A stretch of DNA of 64,000 nt from Pleurocapsa sp. PCC 7327 (GTDB lineage Bacteria; Cyanobacteriota; Cyanobacteriia; Cyanobacteriales; Microcystaceae). The position numbers and the translations under genes were made by a program. The notes below the pieces were generated by a model. That model searched no databases and was not told the origin of the DNA. It was given only the letters and a program-made list of their open reading frames with translations. Where the stretch lies: contig NC_019689.1 of NCBI RefSeq assembly GCF_000317025.1, forward strand, positions 757,501-821,500, given 5' to 3'. This document shows, one piece after another, positions 19,711 through 27,030 of this stretch; the first letter of the stretch is position 1, and the number at the start of each line of letters is the position of its first letter.

Positions 19711-19864
19711 AACGCGCGAATTGTTGTCAGGAGTTAGTCAATGATTCATTAATCATAGTTCGAAATCAAAAAATAATTCGTAACTCTGTAGAAACGTTCG
19801 AGAGAACGCCTATACTAACTTTCGATCCAGCACGCTACCGCAAGTCTCTATCAATCTTTGTATG

Positions 19865-20134
19865 TTATCCAGGTCGATAATCGGAACAACCGATCGCTTG
19901 TTCTGTATTGGCAAGTGTCGGTTGTACCGTACATTTGAGATGGTAATCGTTAGTAAAAAACTGACAGTTAGCGCAAGGGATTTGATGCATTTGCTTAGCT
20001 TTGGTGGCAGTATCGCGAATGATACTCCACAACGTCCAGCTTAGTAAAATAATAAAACCCCAAGCAACGAAAAAACAGATAGGAACAAGGAAAGGTTGTA
20101 TGGCTTGAATTAAACTGCGTAGGAGTTGAATCAC
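19865..20134 (-). CDS. Small membrane protein with cysteine cluster, unknown function
   Basis: This 89-residue protein has one long hydrophobic segment (about residues 13-40), then a hydrophilic C-terminal half with four Cys in the pattern CANCQFF...LKC...IGCSDY, suggestive of a metal or Fe-S site. Similar small membrane proteins are found in cyanobacteria as conserved hypotheticals. It stands alone on the minus strand between the cupin and HPt genes. Confidence 0.75.
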   Translation of the reverse strand: MIQLLRSLIQAIQPFLVPICFFVAWGFIILLSWTLWSIIRDTATKAKQMHQIPCANCQFFTNDYHLKCTVQPTLANTEQAIGCSDYRPG

Positions 20135-20306
20135 CGCTGATCCTTAGCCCGAAACGTCACTTAATAATAATCGAGTCTTTGATTGATTTAAGCGCGCTTT
20201 GTGCGTTCTCGATTCTATCTTGCGATAGATAAATTTAACTTCCCTTACCTAGTATAAGAGTGAAGATTGAATTATGCTTTAAAAATTGCTTCAGATGGGG
20301 CACACA

Positions 20307-20324
20307 GACGCGAGCGCTCGCGTC
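20307..20324. repeat. 18-bp perfect palindrome
   Basis: GACGCGAGCGCTCGCGTC reads the same on both strands. It lies 46 bp beyond the stop of the HPt gene and upstream of the small Cys-cluster protein gene. There is no T-run, so it is not a classical terminator. It could be a protein-binding site, a weak terminator hairpin or a dispersed repeat core. Confidence 0.5.
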
Positions 20325-20370
20325 CTCATCCCTTCAACCGATGTAAAAGCCAGTCCAATTTCACCAATAC

Positions 20371-21297
20371 CTAACTTCCCGCACTCAGTAATTGAACGAT
20401 CTGAGATATCTGCTGTTTGTTGAACACTTTAAGCAAAGTTTTTGCTGCTGCTTGGGGATCTAGAGCGATGGTAATCTGTTGTGGGGCTTGTGAGTGAGCC
20501 ACAACCAGTTGTTGTAGCTCTGGAGTAATAGCAATTTGACTGCCTTTGCCCATCTCAAGAAGATCGCCGCCCTGTTTCAGTTCTTTGATAACGACAGGGG
20601 CAAGGACGCGATAGGATAGTCTAGGATTGGCGATCGCCGCATCGGCAGCTTTTAGAAGCTTTTGCCAGCCTTGCTCGCCAGGAGCTAATTGTGCTAACCC
20701 GGCACAGATCTTCCGCAGTTGTTGGCGGCTGGCAGGCGTATCTTGTTGCTTGAAGAGCTGCAACATTTGCATCAGTAGGTTCTTCACCTGGGGCGCGATC
20801 GATACCTTGGCAGGAGCAGTCCGCACTGCCAACATTTCGTCTCTAGGAGCTGAGACAGCGCCGCCGAGCAATTGTTTGAGGTAATCTTGCAGTTCGACAA
20901 ACTTGGGTTCGGAGCGCGAGACGATCGCGTCGGCTTCTTCTTCTTGAAGTCCCATCGGACTTTGCAGGTGTTCGATTAAATCCTGAAGAACATCGTATCC
21001 GGTCAGGAAAAGAGATTCCAGCTTTCGATCGACCGATAGGGTATGTTCTTTGAGAACTTTAAAAGCATCTTCTAGACGGTGAGCAGTTTTCTGAATGCTG
21101 CCGTAACCTAGCATTGCTGCTCCCCCTTTAATCGAATGGGCAGCCCGAAACATTTCGTTGACTCGTTCGGGATCTTCGATGACCGAAGACAACTCCAGTA
21201 TTCCACGTTCGAGGGTTTCGAGGTGTTCTTTGGCTTCTTCTATGAAATAGCCAAGAATTTTTTGCTGATTTGCGGCATCCAAGGCAGTTTCTCCCAA
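20371..21297 (-). CDS. HPt-domain phosphotransfer protein
   Basis: This 308-residue protein has an N-terminal histidine phosphotransfer domain with the phospho-accepting His54 in MFRAAHSIKGGAAMLGY, as in CheA P1. The rest (about residues 150-308) is helical, contains MLQLFKQQDTPASRQQ and a C-terminal segment with ITPELQQLVVAHSQAP, and lacks kinase or CheW domains. It likely receives phosphate from a separate hybrid kinase or CheA-type protein. No ATG is near the domain start, so a TTG at 21297 is used and the start is uncertain. Confidence 0.85.
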   Translation of the reverse strand: MGETALDAANQQKILGYFIEEAKEHLETLERGILELSSVIEDPERVNEMFRAAHSIKGGAAMLGYGSIQKTAHRLEDAFKVLKEHTLSVDRKLESLFLTGYDVLQDLIEHLQSPMGLQEEEADAIVSRSEPKFVELQDYLKQLLGGAVSAPRDEMLAVRTAPAKVSIAPQVKNLLMQMLQLFKQQDTPASRQQLRKICAGLAQLAPGEQGWQKLLKAADAAIANPRLSYRVLAPVVIKELKQGGDLLEMGKGSQIAITPELQQLVVAHSQAPQQITIALDPQAAAKTLLKVFNKQQISQIVQLLSAGS

Positions 21298-21502
21298 TCT
21301 GAATAAGGTTCGCTATCGCTAGGTTACTGCCGCCTTGCTCGCAATTTGAGCTAGGCTGAGATGGCGACATAACCCGATCGACTATCTCCCAATGCTTCGC
21401 GCAAAAAGCAATTTAGGAGATCCTAGTAATAGTATTCCCTAAAATTTCCAAAAAGTAACAGAGGATAGGGATAAATCAATTTCATCATAGATTTAAAAGT
21501 AA

Positions 21503-22183
21503 CTACGGCGATCCGCGAAATATTTCCGAAAAAGAGCGTTTGATGAGGAAGGAAGTTAGTCCTGCTGCCTTCGCTCCGTGATAGTCTTCTTTTAAGCTAT
21601 CTCCAATGTGCCATGCCTGTTGGGCGAGACAGTTATGTTTTTGTAGTGCGACCAGAAAAATTTGACTGTGGGGTTTTGCCGCCCCTACTTTTGAAGAAAT
21701 TGTGATACTGCTAAAAAAATCTTTCAGTTGCAAGCGTTCCATTACTGAATACAAGCGAGTATCAAAATTAGATATTATACCTAGTTGAATGCCTTTTTGC
21801 TGCCAGTGTTCCAAAGCAGGAACGACATCGGGATAGACGTACCAAGGCCGATCTGTGGTGAAGTAGGCGTAGAGTTGGCTAAAGAAGGCATCAAAGTCAG
21901 AAAAGCGATCGAGAACACCAGCTCCCTCAAAAGTCTCCTTGGCGATCGCTCTCCACCATTGATACTCCAGTTCGGGAATTTTGGCAGCATCGATTCCTGG
22001 AAAAGCTAGCGGACTGGAAGTTTTGAAGCTTTGGATAAAGGCTTCGTCGAGGCGTTCGGGCGAGATATCTACTCCAGCTCCCCTGGCGATCGCGCTATAA
22101 ACTTCGCCGACGCTTCCCTTTATACCAAATAAAGTCCCGACAGCATCTAAGAAAATGACTTTTGGTTGTTTGTCATTGGTCAT
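21503..22183 (-). CDS. HAD-superfamily hydrolase (subfamily IA, HDHD3/haloacid-dehalogenase-like)
   Basis: This 226-residue phosphatase-like protein shows HAD motif I IFLDAVGTLFG (nucleophile Asp; the second Asp of DxDGT is absent as in dehalogenase-like members), motif II IISNFDTR, motif III Lys in SKVGAAKPHSQIF and motif IV HIGDSLKEDYHGAKAAG. The helical cap lies at about residues 20-95. The start ATG sits in an ATGACCAATGAC tandem-repeat context. The NADH dehydrogenase gene lies 16 bp upstream on the same strand. Confidence 0.9.
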   Translation of the reverse strand: MTNDKQPKVIFLDAVGTLFGIKGSVGEVYSAIARGAGVDISPERLDEAFIQSFKTSSPLAFPGIDAAKIPELEYQWWRAIAKETFEGAGVLDRFSDFDAFFSQLYAYFTTDRPWYVYPDVVPALEHWQQKGIQLGIISNFDTRLYSVMERLQLKDFFSSITISSKVGAAKPHSQIFLVALQKHNCLAQQAWHIGDSLKEDYHGAKAAGLTSFLIKRSFSEIFRGSP

Positions 22184-22199
22184 TAGTCCTCCGAGCTAT

Positions 22200-23393
22200 T
22201 CACCTTGCCAGCAATTCTATAACGGGCTGGGTTATCCAGTTCAACCCGACGTTAAGTTGATGTTTTAGGGTTGGCAGGCGATAGAGATAAATCAAACGCC
22301 GCAGAATATAGGCTGGTATTCCTTCTAGTTTCACTCCCAAACCGCTAATAGTGGCATTATCTATTCCCAAGGTCATCATCTCGCCCATAGAGAAGTAACG
22401 GAAGGGCAATAAAGGTCGTCTGGTAATAGAGGCCCAGATATTCCAAGCGCAGAAGTCAGACTGCTGAAGGGCAGATTGAGCGGTAGCTGGAACTTGTTGT
22501 CCGGTTATATCCTGACAATTGGCGACATCGCCGAGGGCATAAATTTCGGGGCGATCGCTTGCTTGCAGAAAAGCATTTGTTGTCAGCAACCCGCGTTGAT
22601 CGTGCTTGAGGGGTAGTTTTTGGATCGATTCGGAAACTTGAGTTCCCACCGTCCACAAAACTATATCTACCGGAATCGTATCGATTTGTCCTTTATAAAG
22701 CAAGGAGATGGTATCCGATGTTATCGACTGGACTTCCGTATCCAAGTCCAGCCATACCAGTCGTTTTTCTAACGCTTTCTTGGCTGCTTCTCGGTTAAAT
22801 TGTGGGGAGGTAGCGAGAATTGTGGCTTGCTTTTCGATCAGCCGCAAGCGTCCCCTCTCTCCTAAGCGATCTGCCAGCTTGCAAGCGAGTTCGACTCCAC
22901 TGTAGCCGCCGCCAACGATCGCGACGCGGATCTTGTCTGCATCGGACTGTTCTAAGATTCTCAGTCGTTCTCCGAGTCGATAAGCATCGTTTAGAGTCCG
23001 AAACGGGATCGCGTGGTCTTTTGCTCCTGGAATGATATCTAGGGGAGTTTTGCCGCCGATGGCAACGACCAATTTGTCGTAGCTTATGCTGGTTTCGTTA
23101 TCGAGTTGTATTTCTCTAGCTTCAATATCGATACCAGTGACGCAAGCTTGTTTGAAGAGAATGTCCGTACCTGAGAGCAGTTCTTCAAAAGGCGGAGCAA
23201 TTTCCCAACTCTGCATTTCTCCGGTCATTAATTCGTATAACAAGGGAGAGAATAAAAAGCGATCGCTTTTGTCGATCAGAGTAATTTCCGGTTGGTAAGA
23301 ATTATCCCAGGGGAACTGGGTTAGGCGTAACGCGGTATATAAACCCCCGAAACCGCCACCAAGAATGCAGATGCGTATAGTTTGTTTGTTCAT
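22200..23393 (-). CDS. Type II NAD(P)H dehydrogenase (NDH-2 family)
   Basis: This 397-residue FAD enzyme has two dinucleotide-binding motifs, ICILGGGFGGLYTALRL at the N-terminus (FAD) and VAIVGGGYSGVELACKLADR near residue 160 (NAD(P)H), plus IYALGDVANC and a C-terminal membrane-association region. NDH-2 enzymes transfer electrons from NAD(P)H to quinone without proton pumping. The frame is open to 23540, but the ATG at 23393 directly precedes the FAD motif and removes an unlikely 49-residue extension that would overlap the GUN4 gene. NdbA/B/C assignment, or the NDC1-like role in phylloquinone synthesis, cannot be decided by eye. Confidence 0.9.
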   Translation of the reverse strand: MNKQTIRICILGGGFGGLYTALRLTQFPWDNSYQPEITLIDKSDRFLFSPLLYELMTGEMQSWEIAPPFEELLSGTDILFKQACVTGIDIEAREIQLDNETSISYDKLVVAIGGKTPLDIIPGAKDHAIPFRTLNDAYRLGERLRILEQSDADKIRVAIVGGGYSGVELACKLADRLGERGRLRLIEKQATILATSPQFNREAAKKALEKRLVWLDLDTEVQSITSDTISLLYKGQIDTIPVDIVLWTVGTQVSESIQKLPLKHDQRGLLTTNAFLQASDRPEIYALGDVANCQDITGQQVPATAQSALQQSDFCAWNIWASITRRPLLPFRYFSMGEMMTLGIDNATISGLGVKLEGIPAYILRRLIYLYRLPTLKHQLNVGLNWITQPVIELLAR

Positions 23394-23467
23394 AAGACCA
23401 GGCTCAGGTGTTATATGCAAGGCGACTGTATTCAGCATAGCAAGGGAATCGCTAGCTTCAAGGACAT

Positions 23468-24049
23468 CTATAGCCCGCAACCAATCAGTCGCATAAAGAA
23501 ATGATGCGCTATCTTGGGTCTGTAGGGAGAATGCCAACAATAACCGGGAAGACTGCCAGTTGCTAAGGATTTGGAGAAATCAAACTCATCGAACTCTAGC
23601 CATCTTTTCTCGCGATACCAACCTAATTGTTCGCCCAGGCGAATTAAAATTTCGTTATTGTAGGCTCTGAGAGTATCCAGATTTCCTCCTAAGCTATGGT
23701 ATAGATGTAGCTGAATGCTAAAGCCAAAAAGATCCTTACTGTATTTTCTCCAAAGGCGATCGATAATGCGAGTTCCATTACAGCAAAAGCTGTTCATATC
23801 TTCAGGAGTACAACCAGTTTGCGAATCGTTGCCTGCAATTTCTTGCATGACCCTGGTCGTCTCTAGGTCAGCGTCTTTCCACTTACCTGCCTTTAGCAAA
23901 TCTCGCAATTTGCCATATCGGTGTAGATCGGGAAGTAATAAACGAGTTTCCTCTAGTTCTTCTTCCAGACGAGATATTCTCTGTCCAATCGTCGTTTCTA
24001 GTTGAGCTAAACGCGAGAGAACTTCTGATTCAAATTCTGGATCGAGCAT
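23468..24049 (-). CDS. GUN4-domain protein with N-terminal coiled coil
   Basis: In this 193-residue protein, residues 1-42 form a charged coiled coil (RLAQLETTIGQRISRLEEEL). From residue 45 the GUN4 fold follows: LRDLLKAGKWKDADLETTRVM, IIDRLWRKYSKDLFGFSIQLH and a C-terminal segment ending ATGSLPGYCWHSPY. True GUN4 binds porphyrins and activates Mg-chelatase; cyanobacteria encode several paralogues with the domain in other contexts. Which role this one has is not known. It lacks the N-terminal helical bundle of canonical Gun4. Confidence 0.88.
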   Translation of the reverse strand: MLDPEFESEVLSRLAQLETTIGQRISRLEEELEETRLLLPDLHRYGKLRDLLKAGKWKDADLETTRVMQEIAGNDSQTGCTPEDMNSFCCNGTRIIDRLWRKYSKDLFGFSIQLHLYHSLGGNLDTLRAYNNEILIRLGEQLGWYREKRWLEFDEFDFSKSLATGSLPGYCWHSPYRPKIAHHFFMRLIGCGL

Positions 24050-24408
24050 GGGATAATTTTATGAGGTCGGTTTCTAACTACTCTAACAATCGAAAGGAGC
24101 CGAAGAAGTTGACGGCTTCTAGAGGGATTTTTCGTGCATTTTGTATTCCTATAGCGACGAGTCAGCTTGCGGTGCGATCGAATACACTCGCTCGGTAATC
24201 GTTGTTTTTTGTTGTCAATTTCTTGATTTCAGATCTTGGGATTCGGCAAATTTCAAGCTAATTTTCAGGAAAAACTCATTTTTGCTTATTTTAATAGTTT
24301 TTCAAGGAATAACTGTTAAATTTGTCCAAGGTTATTTGAAAATAATTTTAGCTTTAACCTATACTTTTCTTGATTTCATTGTAGTTAAAGTAAAAAGGAA
24401 ACTCATCC
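24050..24408. other. AT-rich intergenic region upstream of arsM
   Basis: This stretch of 359 bp lies between divergent genes (GUN4 minus, arsM plus). One open frame (24141-24416) crosses it but has neither family features nor a plausible composition. The last 100 bp are AT-rich and end with AAAAAGGAAAC before the arsM GTG start. I see no clear ArsR-type operator. Confidence 0.5.
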
Positions 24409-25620
24409 GTGACTGAAACCTCTATCTCTCAACAGCTGTCTCATTCTTCAACCCTAGCAGGTTATGACATCGAAAAGGCAGTTTTAGAACGCTACCAAGC
24501 TGGTGCAAAGCAACAAGAACCTAGCTTGTGTTGTCCTACAGAGTATGAAGGAAACTATTTAGATATTCTGCCTCAAGAAATTATTGAGAAGGATTACGGC
24601 TGTGGCGATCCTACTCGTTACGTTTCTGTGGGCGAGACGGTGTTAGATTTAGGTTCTGGTGCCGGAAAAAATTGTTATATTTTAGCGCAGAAAGTGGGTG
24701 CGACGGGCAAAGTCATTGGGATTGACTTCAATGATGAAATGCTGGCACTAGCGCGAAAATATCAATCTGAAATTGCCAGAAAAGTTGGATATTGGAATAC
24801 GCAATTTTTCAAGGGGAAAATCCAAGATCTTAAGCTAGATTTAGAGAAAGTAGAAGCATGGTTGCAAGACAATCCGATCGCTTCTATCGAGCAATTTAGT
24901 CAATTTGATGCCCAATGCGATCGCTTGCGCGATAAATCCCCTCTCATTCATGATGAAAGTATCGATTTAGTCATCTCTAACTGCGTTCTTAACCTAGTTT
25001 GCCCTAAAGATAAACAACAGTTATTCCAAGAAATTTATCGCGTTCTCAAACGAGGCGGAAGGGCAGTTATTTCTGATATCGTTTGCGATGAAGATCCGAC
25101 CCCAGAAATCCTTAATAATCCCGAACTATGGAGCGGTTGTATTTCTGGCGCATTTCGAGAAGATCTCTTCCTTAAAATGTTTGAAGAATTCGGATTTTAT
25201 GGTATTGAGATTCTCAAACGAGATGAAAAACCATGGCAAGTTATCGATGGAATTGAATTTCGTTCCGTTACTGTTCGTGCTTTTAAAGGAAAAGAAGGTT
25301 CTTGTTTAGAACGCAAACAAGCCATTATTTACCAAGGTCCTTGGAAACAGGTACAAGATGATGACGGTCACACCTTTTGTCGTGGAGAAAGAATGGCAGT
25401 TTGTGATAAGACTTATCAAATTTTAACTAATCCCAATAGTCCTTATGCCAAAGATATTATTCCCGTGCCTCCCTATCAAGAAATCTCTCTAGAAGAAGCA
25501 ACAAACTTTAGCTGTAAAAATAAAGCCATTCGCCATCCAAAAGAAACCAAAGGACACAACTACCATCTCACCGAAATTAACAATGATGCTGGTTGTTGTA
25601 GTTCAGGTGAATGTTGTTAA
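24409..25620 (+). CDS. arsM: Arsenite S-adenosylmethionine methyltransferase
   Basis: This 403-residue class I methyltransferase has the SAM-binding motif VLDLGSGAGKNCYILAQ near residue 78 and acidic loop GIDFNDEML. Three Cys at positions matching the As(III)-binding Cys of algal ArsM are visible: Cys65 in DYGCGDP, Cys192 in SNCVLNLV and Cys244 in WSGCISGAF. Additional Cys pairs occur at residues 41-42, and the protein ends in a Cys-rich tail CCSSGECC that could bind arsenic or metal. It is followed 261 bp downstream by arsS, giving the arsenosugar gene pair. The start is GTG with AAGGA upstream. Confidence 0.88.
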   Translation: MTETSISQQLSHSSTLAGYDIEKAVLERYQAGAKQQEPSLCCPTEYEGNYLDILPQEIIEKDYGCGDPTRYVSVGETVLDLGSGAGKNCYILAQKVGATGKVIGIDFNDEMLALARKYQSEIARKVGYWNTQFFKGKIQDLKLDLEKVEAWLQDNPIASIEQFSQFDAQCDRLRDKSPLIHDESIDLVISNCVLNLVCPKDKQQLFQEIYRVLKRGGRAVISDIVCDEDPTPEILNNPELWSGCISGAFREDLFLKMFEEFGFYGIEILKRDEKPWQVIDGIEFRSVTVRAFKGKEGSCLERKQAIIYQGPWKQVQDDDGHTFCRGERMAVCDKTYQILTNPNSPYAKDIIPVPPYQEISLEEATNFSCKNKAIRHPKETKGHNYHLTEINNDAGCCSSGECC

Positions 25621-25633
25621 CAGCTACCCAGCA

Positions 25634-25762
25634 GGGCTATTTCATTCTCGAAAGCCAGAGAATAAATTCTCTGTCTAATCCCTTAAGTCCTATAAGACGG
25701 ACTTAAATTTTAAGCCAAGAAATTCATTTCTTGGTTAACTGCAATCAGAATGAAATAACCCC
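25634..25762. repeat. Modular hairpin repeat, copy A (between arsM and arsS)
   Basis: A 15-nt outer inverted repeat (GGGCTATTTCATTCT at 25634-25648 versus AGAATGAAATAACCC at 25747-25761, 14 of 15 paired) encloses three hairpins: CAGAGAAT-AA-ATTCTCTG at 25656-25673, TTAAGTCC/GGACTTAA at 25683-25706 and CCAAGAAAT-TC-ATTTCTTGG at 25715-25734. Two related clusters occur at 31.88-32.17 kb and 54.53-54.69 kb with sequence differences compensated in both stem arms. It might be a mobile palindromic element or a structured RNA within the arsM-arsS transcript. Confidence 0.7.
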
Positions 25763-25881
25763 GACAGTTACCGGTTATCAGTCAGTCATTGGTCGTGTGT
25801 TTTTTCTTTATCTATCTTTCTTATCTCCTCTGCATCTGAAGGATCGAATTAAAAAACTTAGTAACTAAGCCAATATTTATA

Positions 25882-26895
25882 ATGACTCAATCAGCATCTA
25901 CTTCTCAATTCTTTCTCTCAGAAATTACTCCATTTCAAAAAAAACTCAATCGCCCCTTAACTAAGCAAAAAATTACCATTCTACAAATTAATCTAGGCAA
26001 GCGTTGTAATCTAGCTTGCAATCATTGTCATGTAGAAGCAGGACCAAAACGAACAGAAGAACTATCTTCAGAAATCTGCGAACAATTAATCGAATTAATT
26101 CATTGTTTTCCTCAAATTAAAACAGTTGATTTAACTGGCGGCGCACCAGAAATGAACTATGGGTTTAAACCGCTAGTAGAAGCTGCCAGAAAAGCAGGAA
26201 AAGAAGTCATTGTTCGCTCTAACTTAACTATCTTTTTTGAAACTGGATATAAAGATTTGCCAGAATATTTGGCTAAGTATCAATTGCGAGTCATCGCATC
26301 GCTTCCCTGTTATTTAGAAAACAATGTAGATCGACAGAGAGGCGCAGGAGTTTATCAGGCTTCAATTAAAGCAATTCAAAAATTAAATCAACTCGGTTAT
26401 GGAAAAAAGCAAGATCTAATTCTAGATTTAGTTTATAATCCCCAGTTACCTAAAAATGATAACTTTTCTCTAACTCCTAATCAAGTTAGCTTAGAACGAG
26501 ATTATAAACAATATTTAGAAGAAAATTTTCAAGTCATTTTTAATCGCTTATTTGCTATTACTAATCTTCCTATTGGTAGGGTCAAAAATTATCTCAATAA
26601 TAATCATTTATATGTTCCCTATCTAAAATTTTTAGAATCTCACCATAATTCCAGTACTGTTTCTCATCTAATGTGTCGCAATCAGCTATCAATTGATTAT
26701 TTAGGTAATGTATATGATTGTGACTTTAATCAAATGGAAAATCTTCCGGCTACTTTACCCAATGGAGAAGCTTTAACAATAGTCAAACTATTAGAAGCAG
26801 GCAATCTCGACTTAATTCAAGAAATCAAAACCGCAGCCTACTGTTATGGGTGTACTGCTGGGAGCGGTTCGAGTTGCGAAGGAGCATTAATTTAA
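25882..26895 (+). CDS. arsS: Arsenosugar biosynthesis radical SAM protein ArsS
   Basis: This 337-residue radical SAM enzyme has the [4Fe-4S] motif CxxxCxxC in RCNLACNHCHVEAGP (Cys42, Cys46, Cys49), followed by TVDLTGGAPEMN (the GGE-like SAM-binding strand). The C-terminal half (from about residue 210) is the DUF3641-type extension with further Cys in SHLMCRNQLSIDYLGNVYDC and the tail CYGCTAGSGSSCEGAL. In cyanobacteria ArsS acts after ArsM, transferring the deoxyadenosyl group of SAM to methylated arsenic to make arsenosugar precursors (family knowledge). The adjacent arsM supports this. Confidence 0.9.
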   Translation: MTQSASTSQFFLSEITPFQKKLNRPLTKQKITILQINLGKRCNLACNHCHVEAGPKRTEELSSEICEQLIELIHCFPQIKTVDLTGGAPEMNYGFKPLVEAARKAGKEVIVRSNLTIFFETGYKDLPEYLAKYQLRVIASLPCYLENNVDRQRGAGVYQASIKAIQKLNQLGYGKKQDLILDLVYNPQLPKNDNFSLTPNQVSLERDYKQYLEENFQVIFNRLFAITNLPIGRVKNYLNNNHLYVPYLKFLESHHNSSTVSHLMCRNQLSIDYLGNVYDCDFNQMENLPATLPNGEALTIVKLLEAGNLDLIQEIKTAAYCYGCTAGSGSSCEGALI

Positions 26896-27030
26896 TAGCT
26901 TAAGTGGACTGATGTGAGCTACTAGCCTAGAAGATTGGTGTTAATTGTTATCTATATCAATTATCTAAATCCTGGCTACAAATCTCTCTACCTGTTCTCC
27001 TCTCCTAGTTTCCTAGTCTTCCCTTCCGTC

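Noticed and set aside
23394-23540. 49-residue N-terminal extension of the NDH-2 gene
   Set aside because: Would overlap the GUN4 gene and precede the FAD motif without any recognisable domain; ATG 23393 fits better.
24141-24416. 91-residue plus-strand ORF upstream of arsM
   Set aside because: No family features, odd composition (Phe/Leu-rich AT artefact), overlaps the arsM start.
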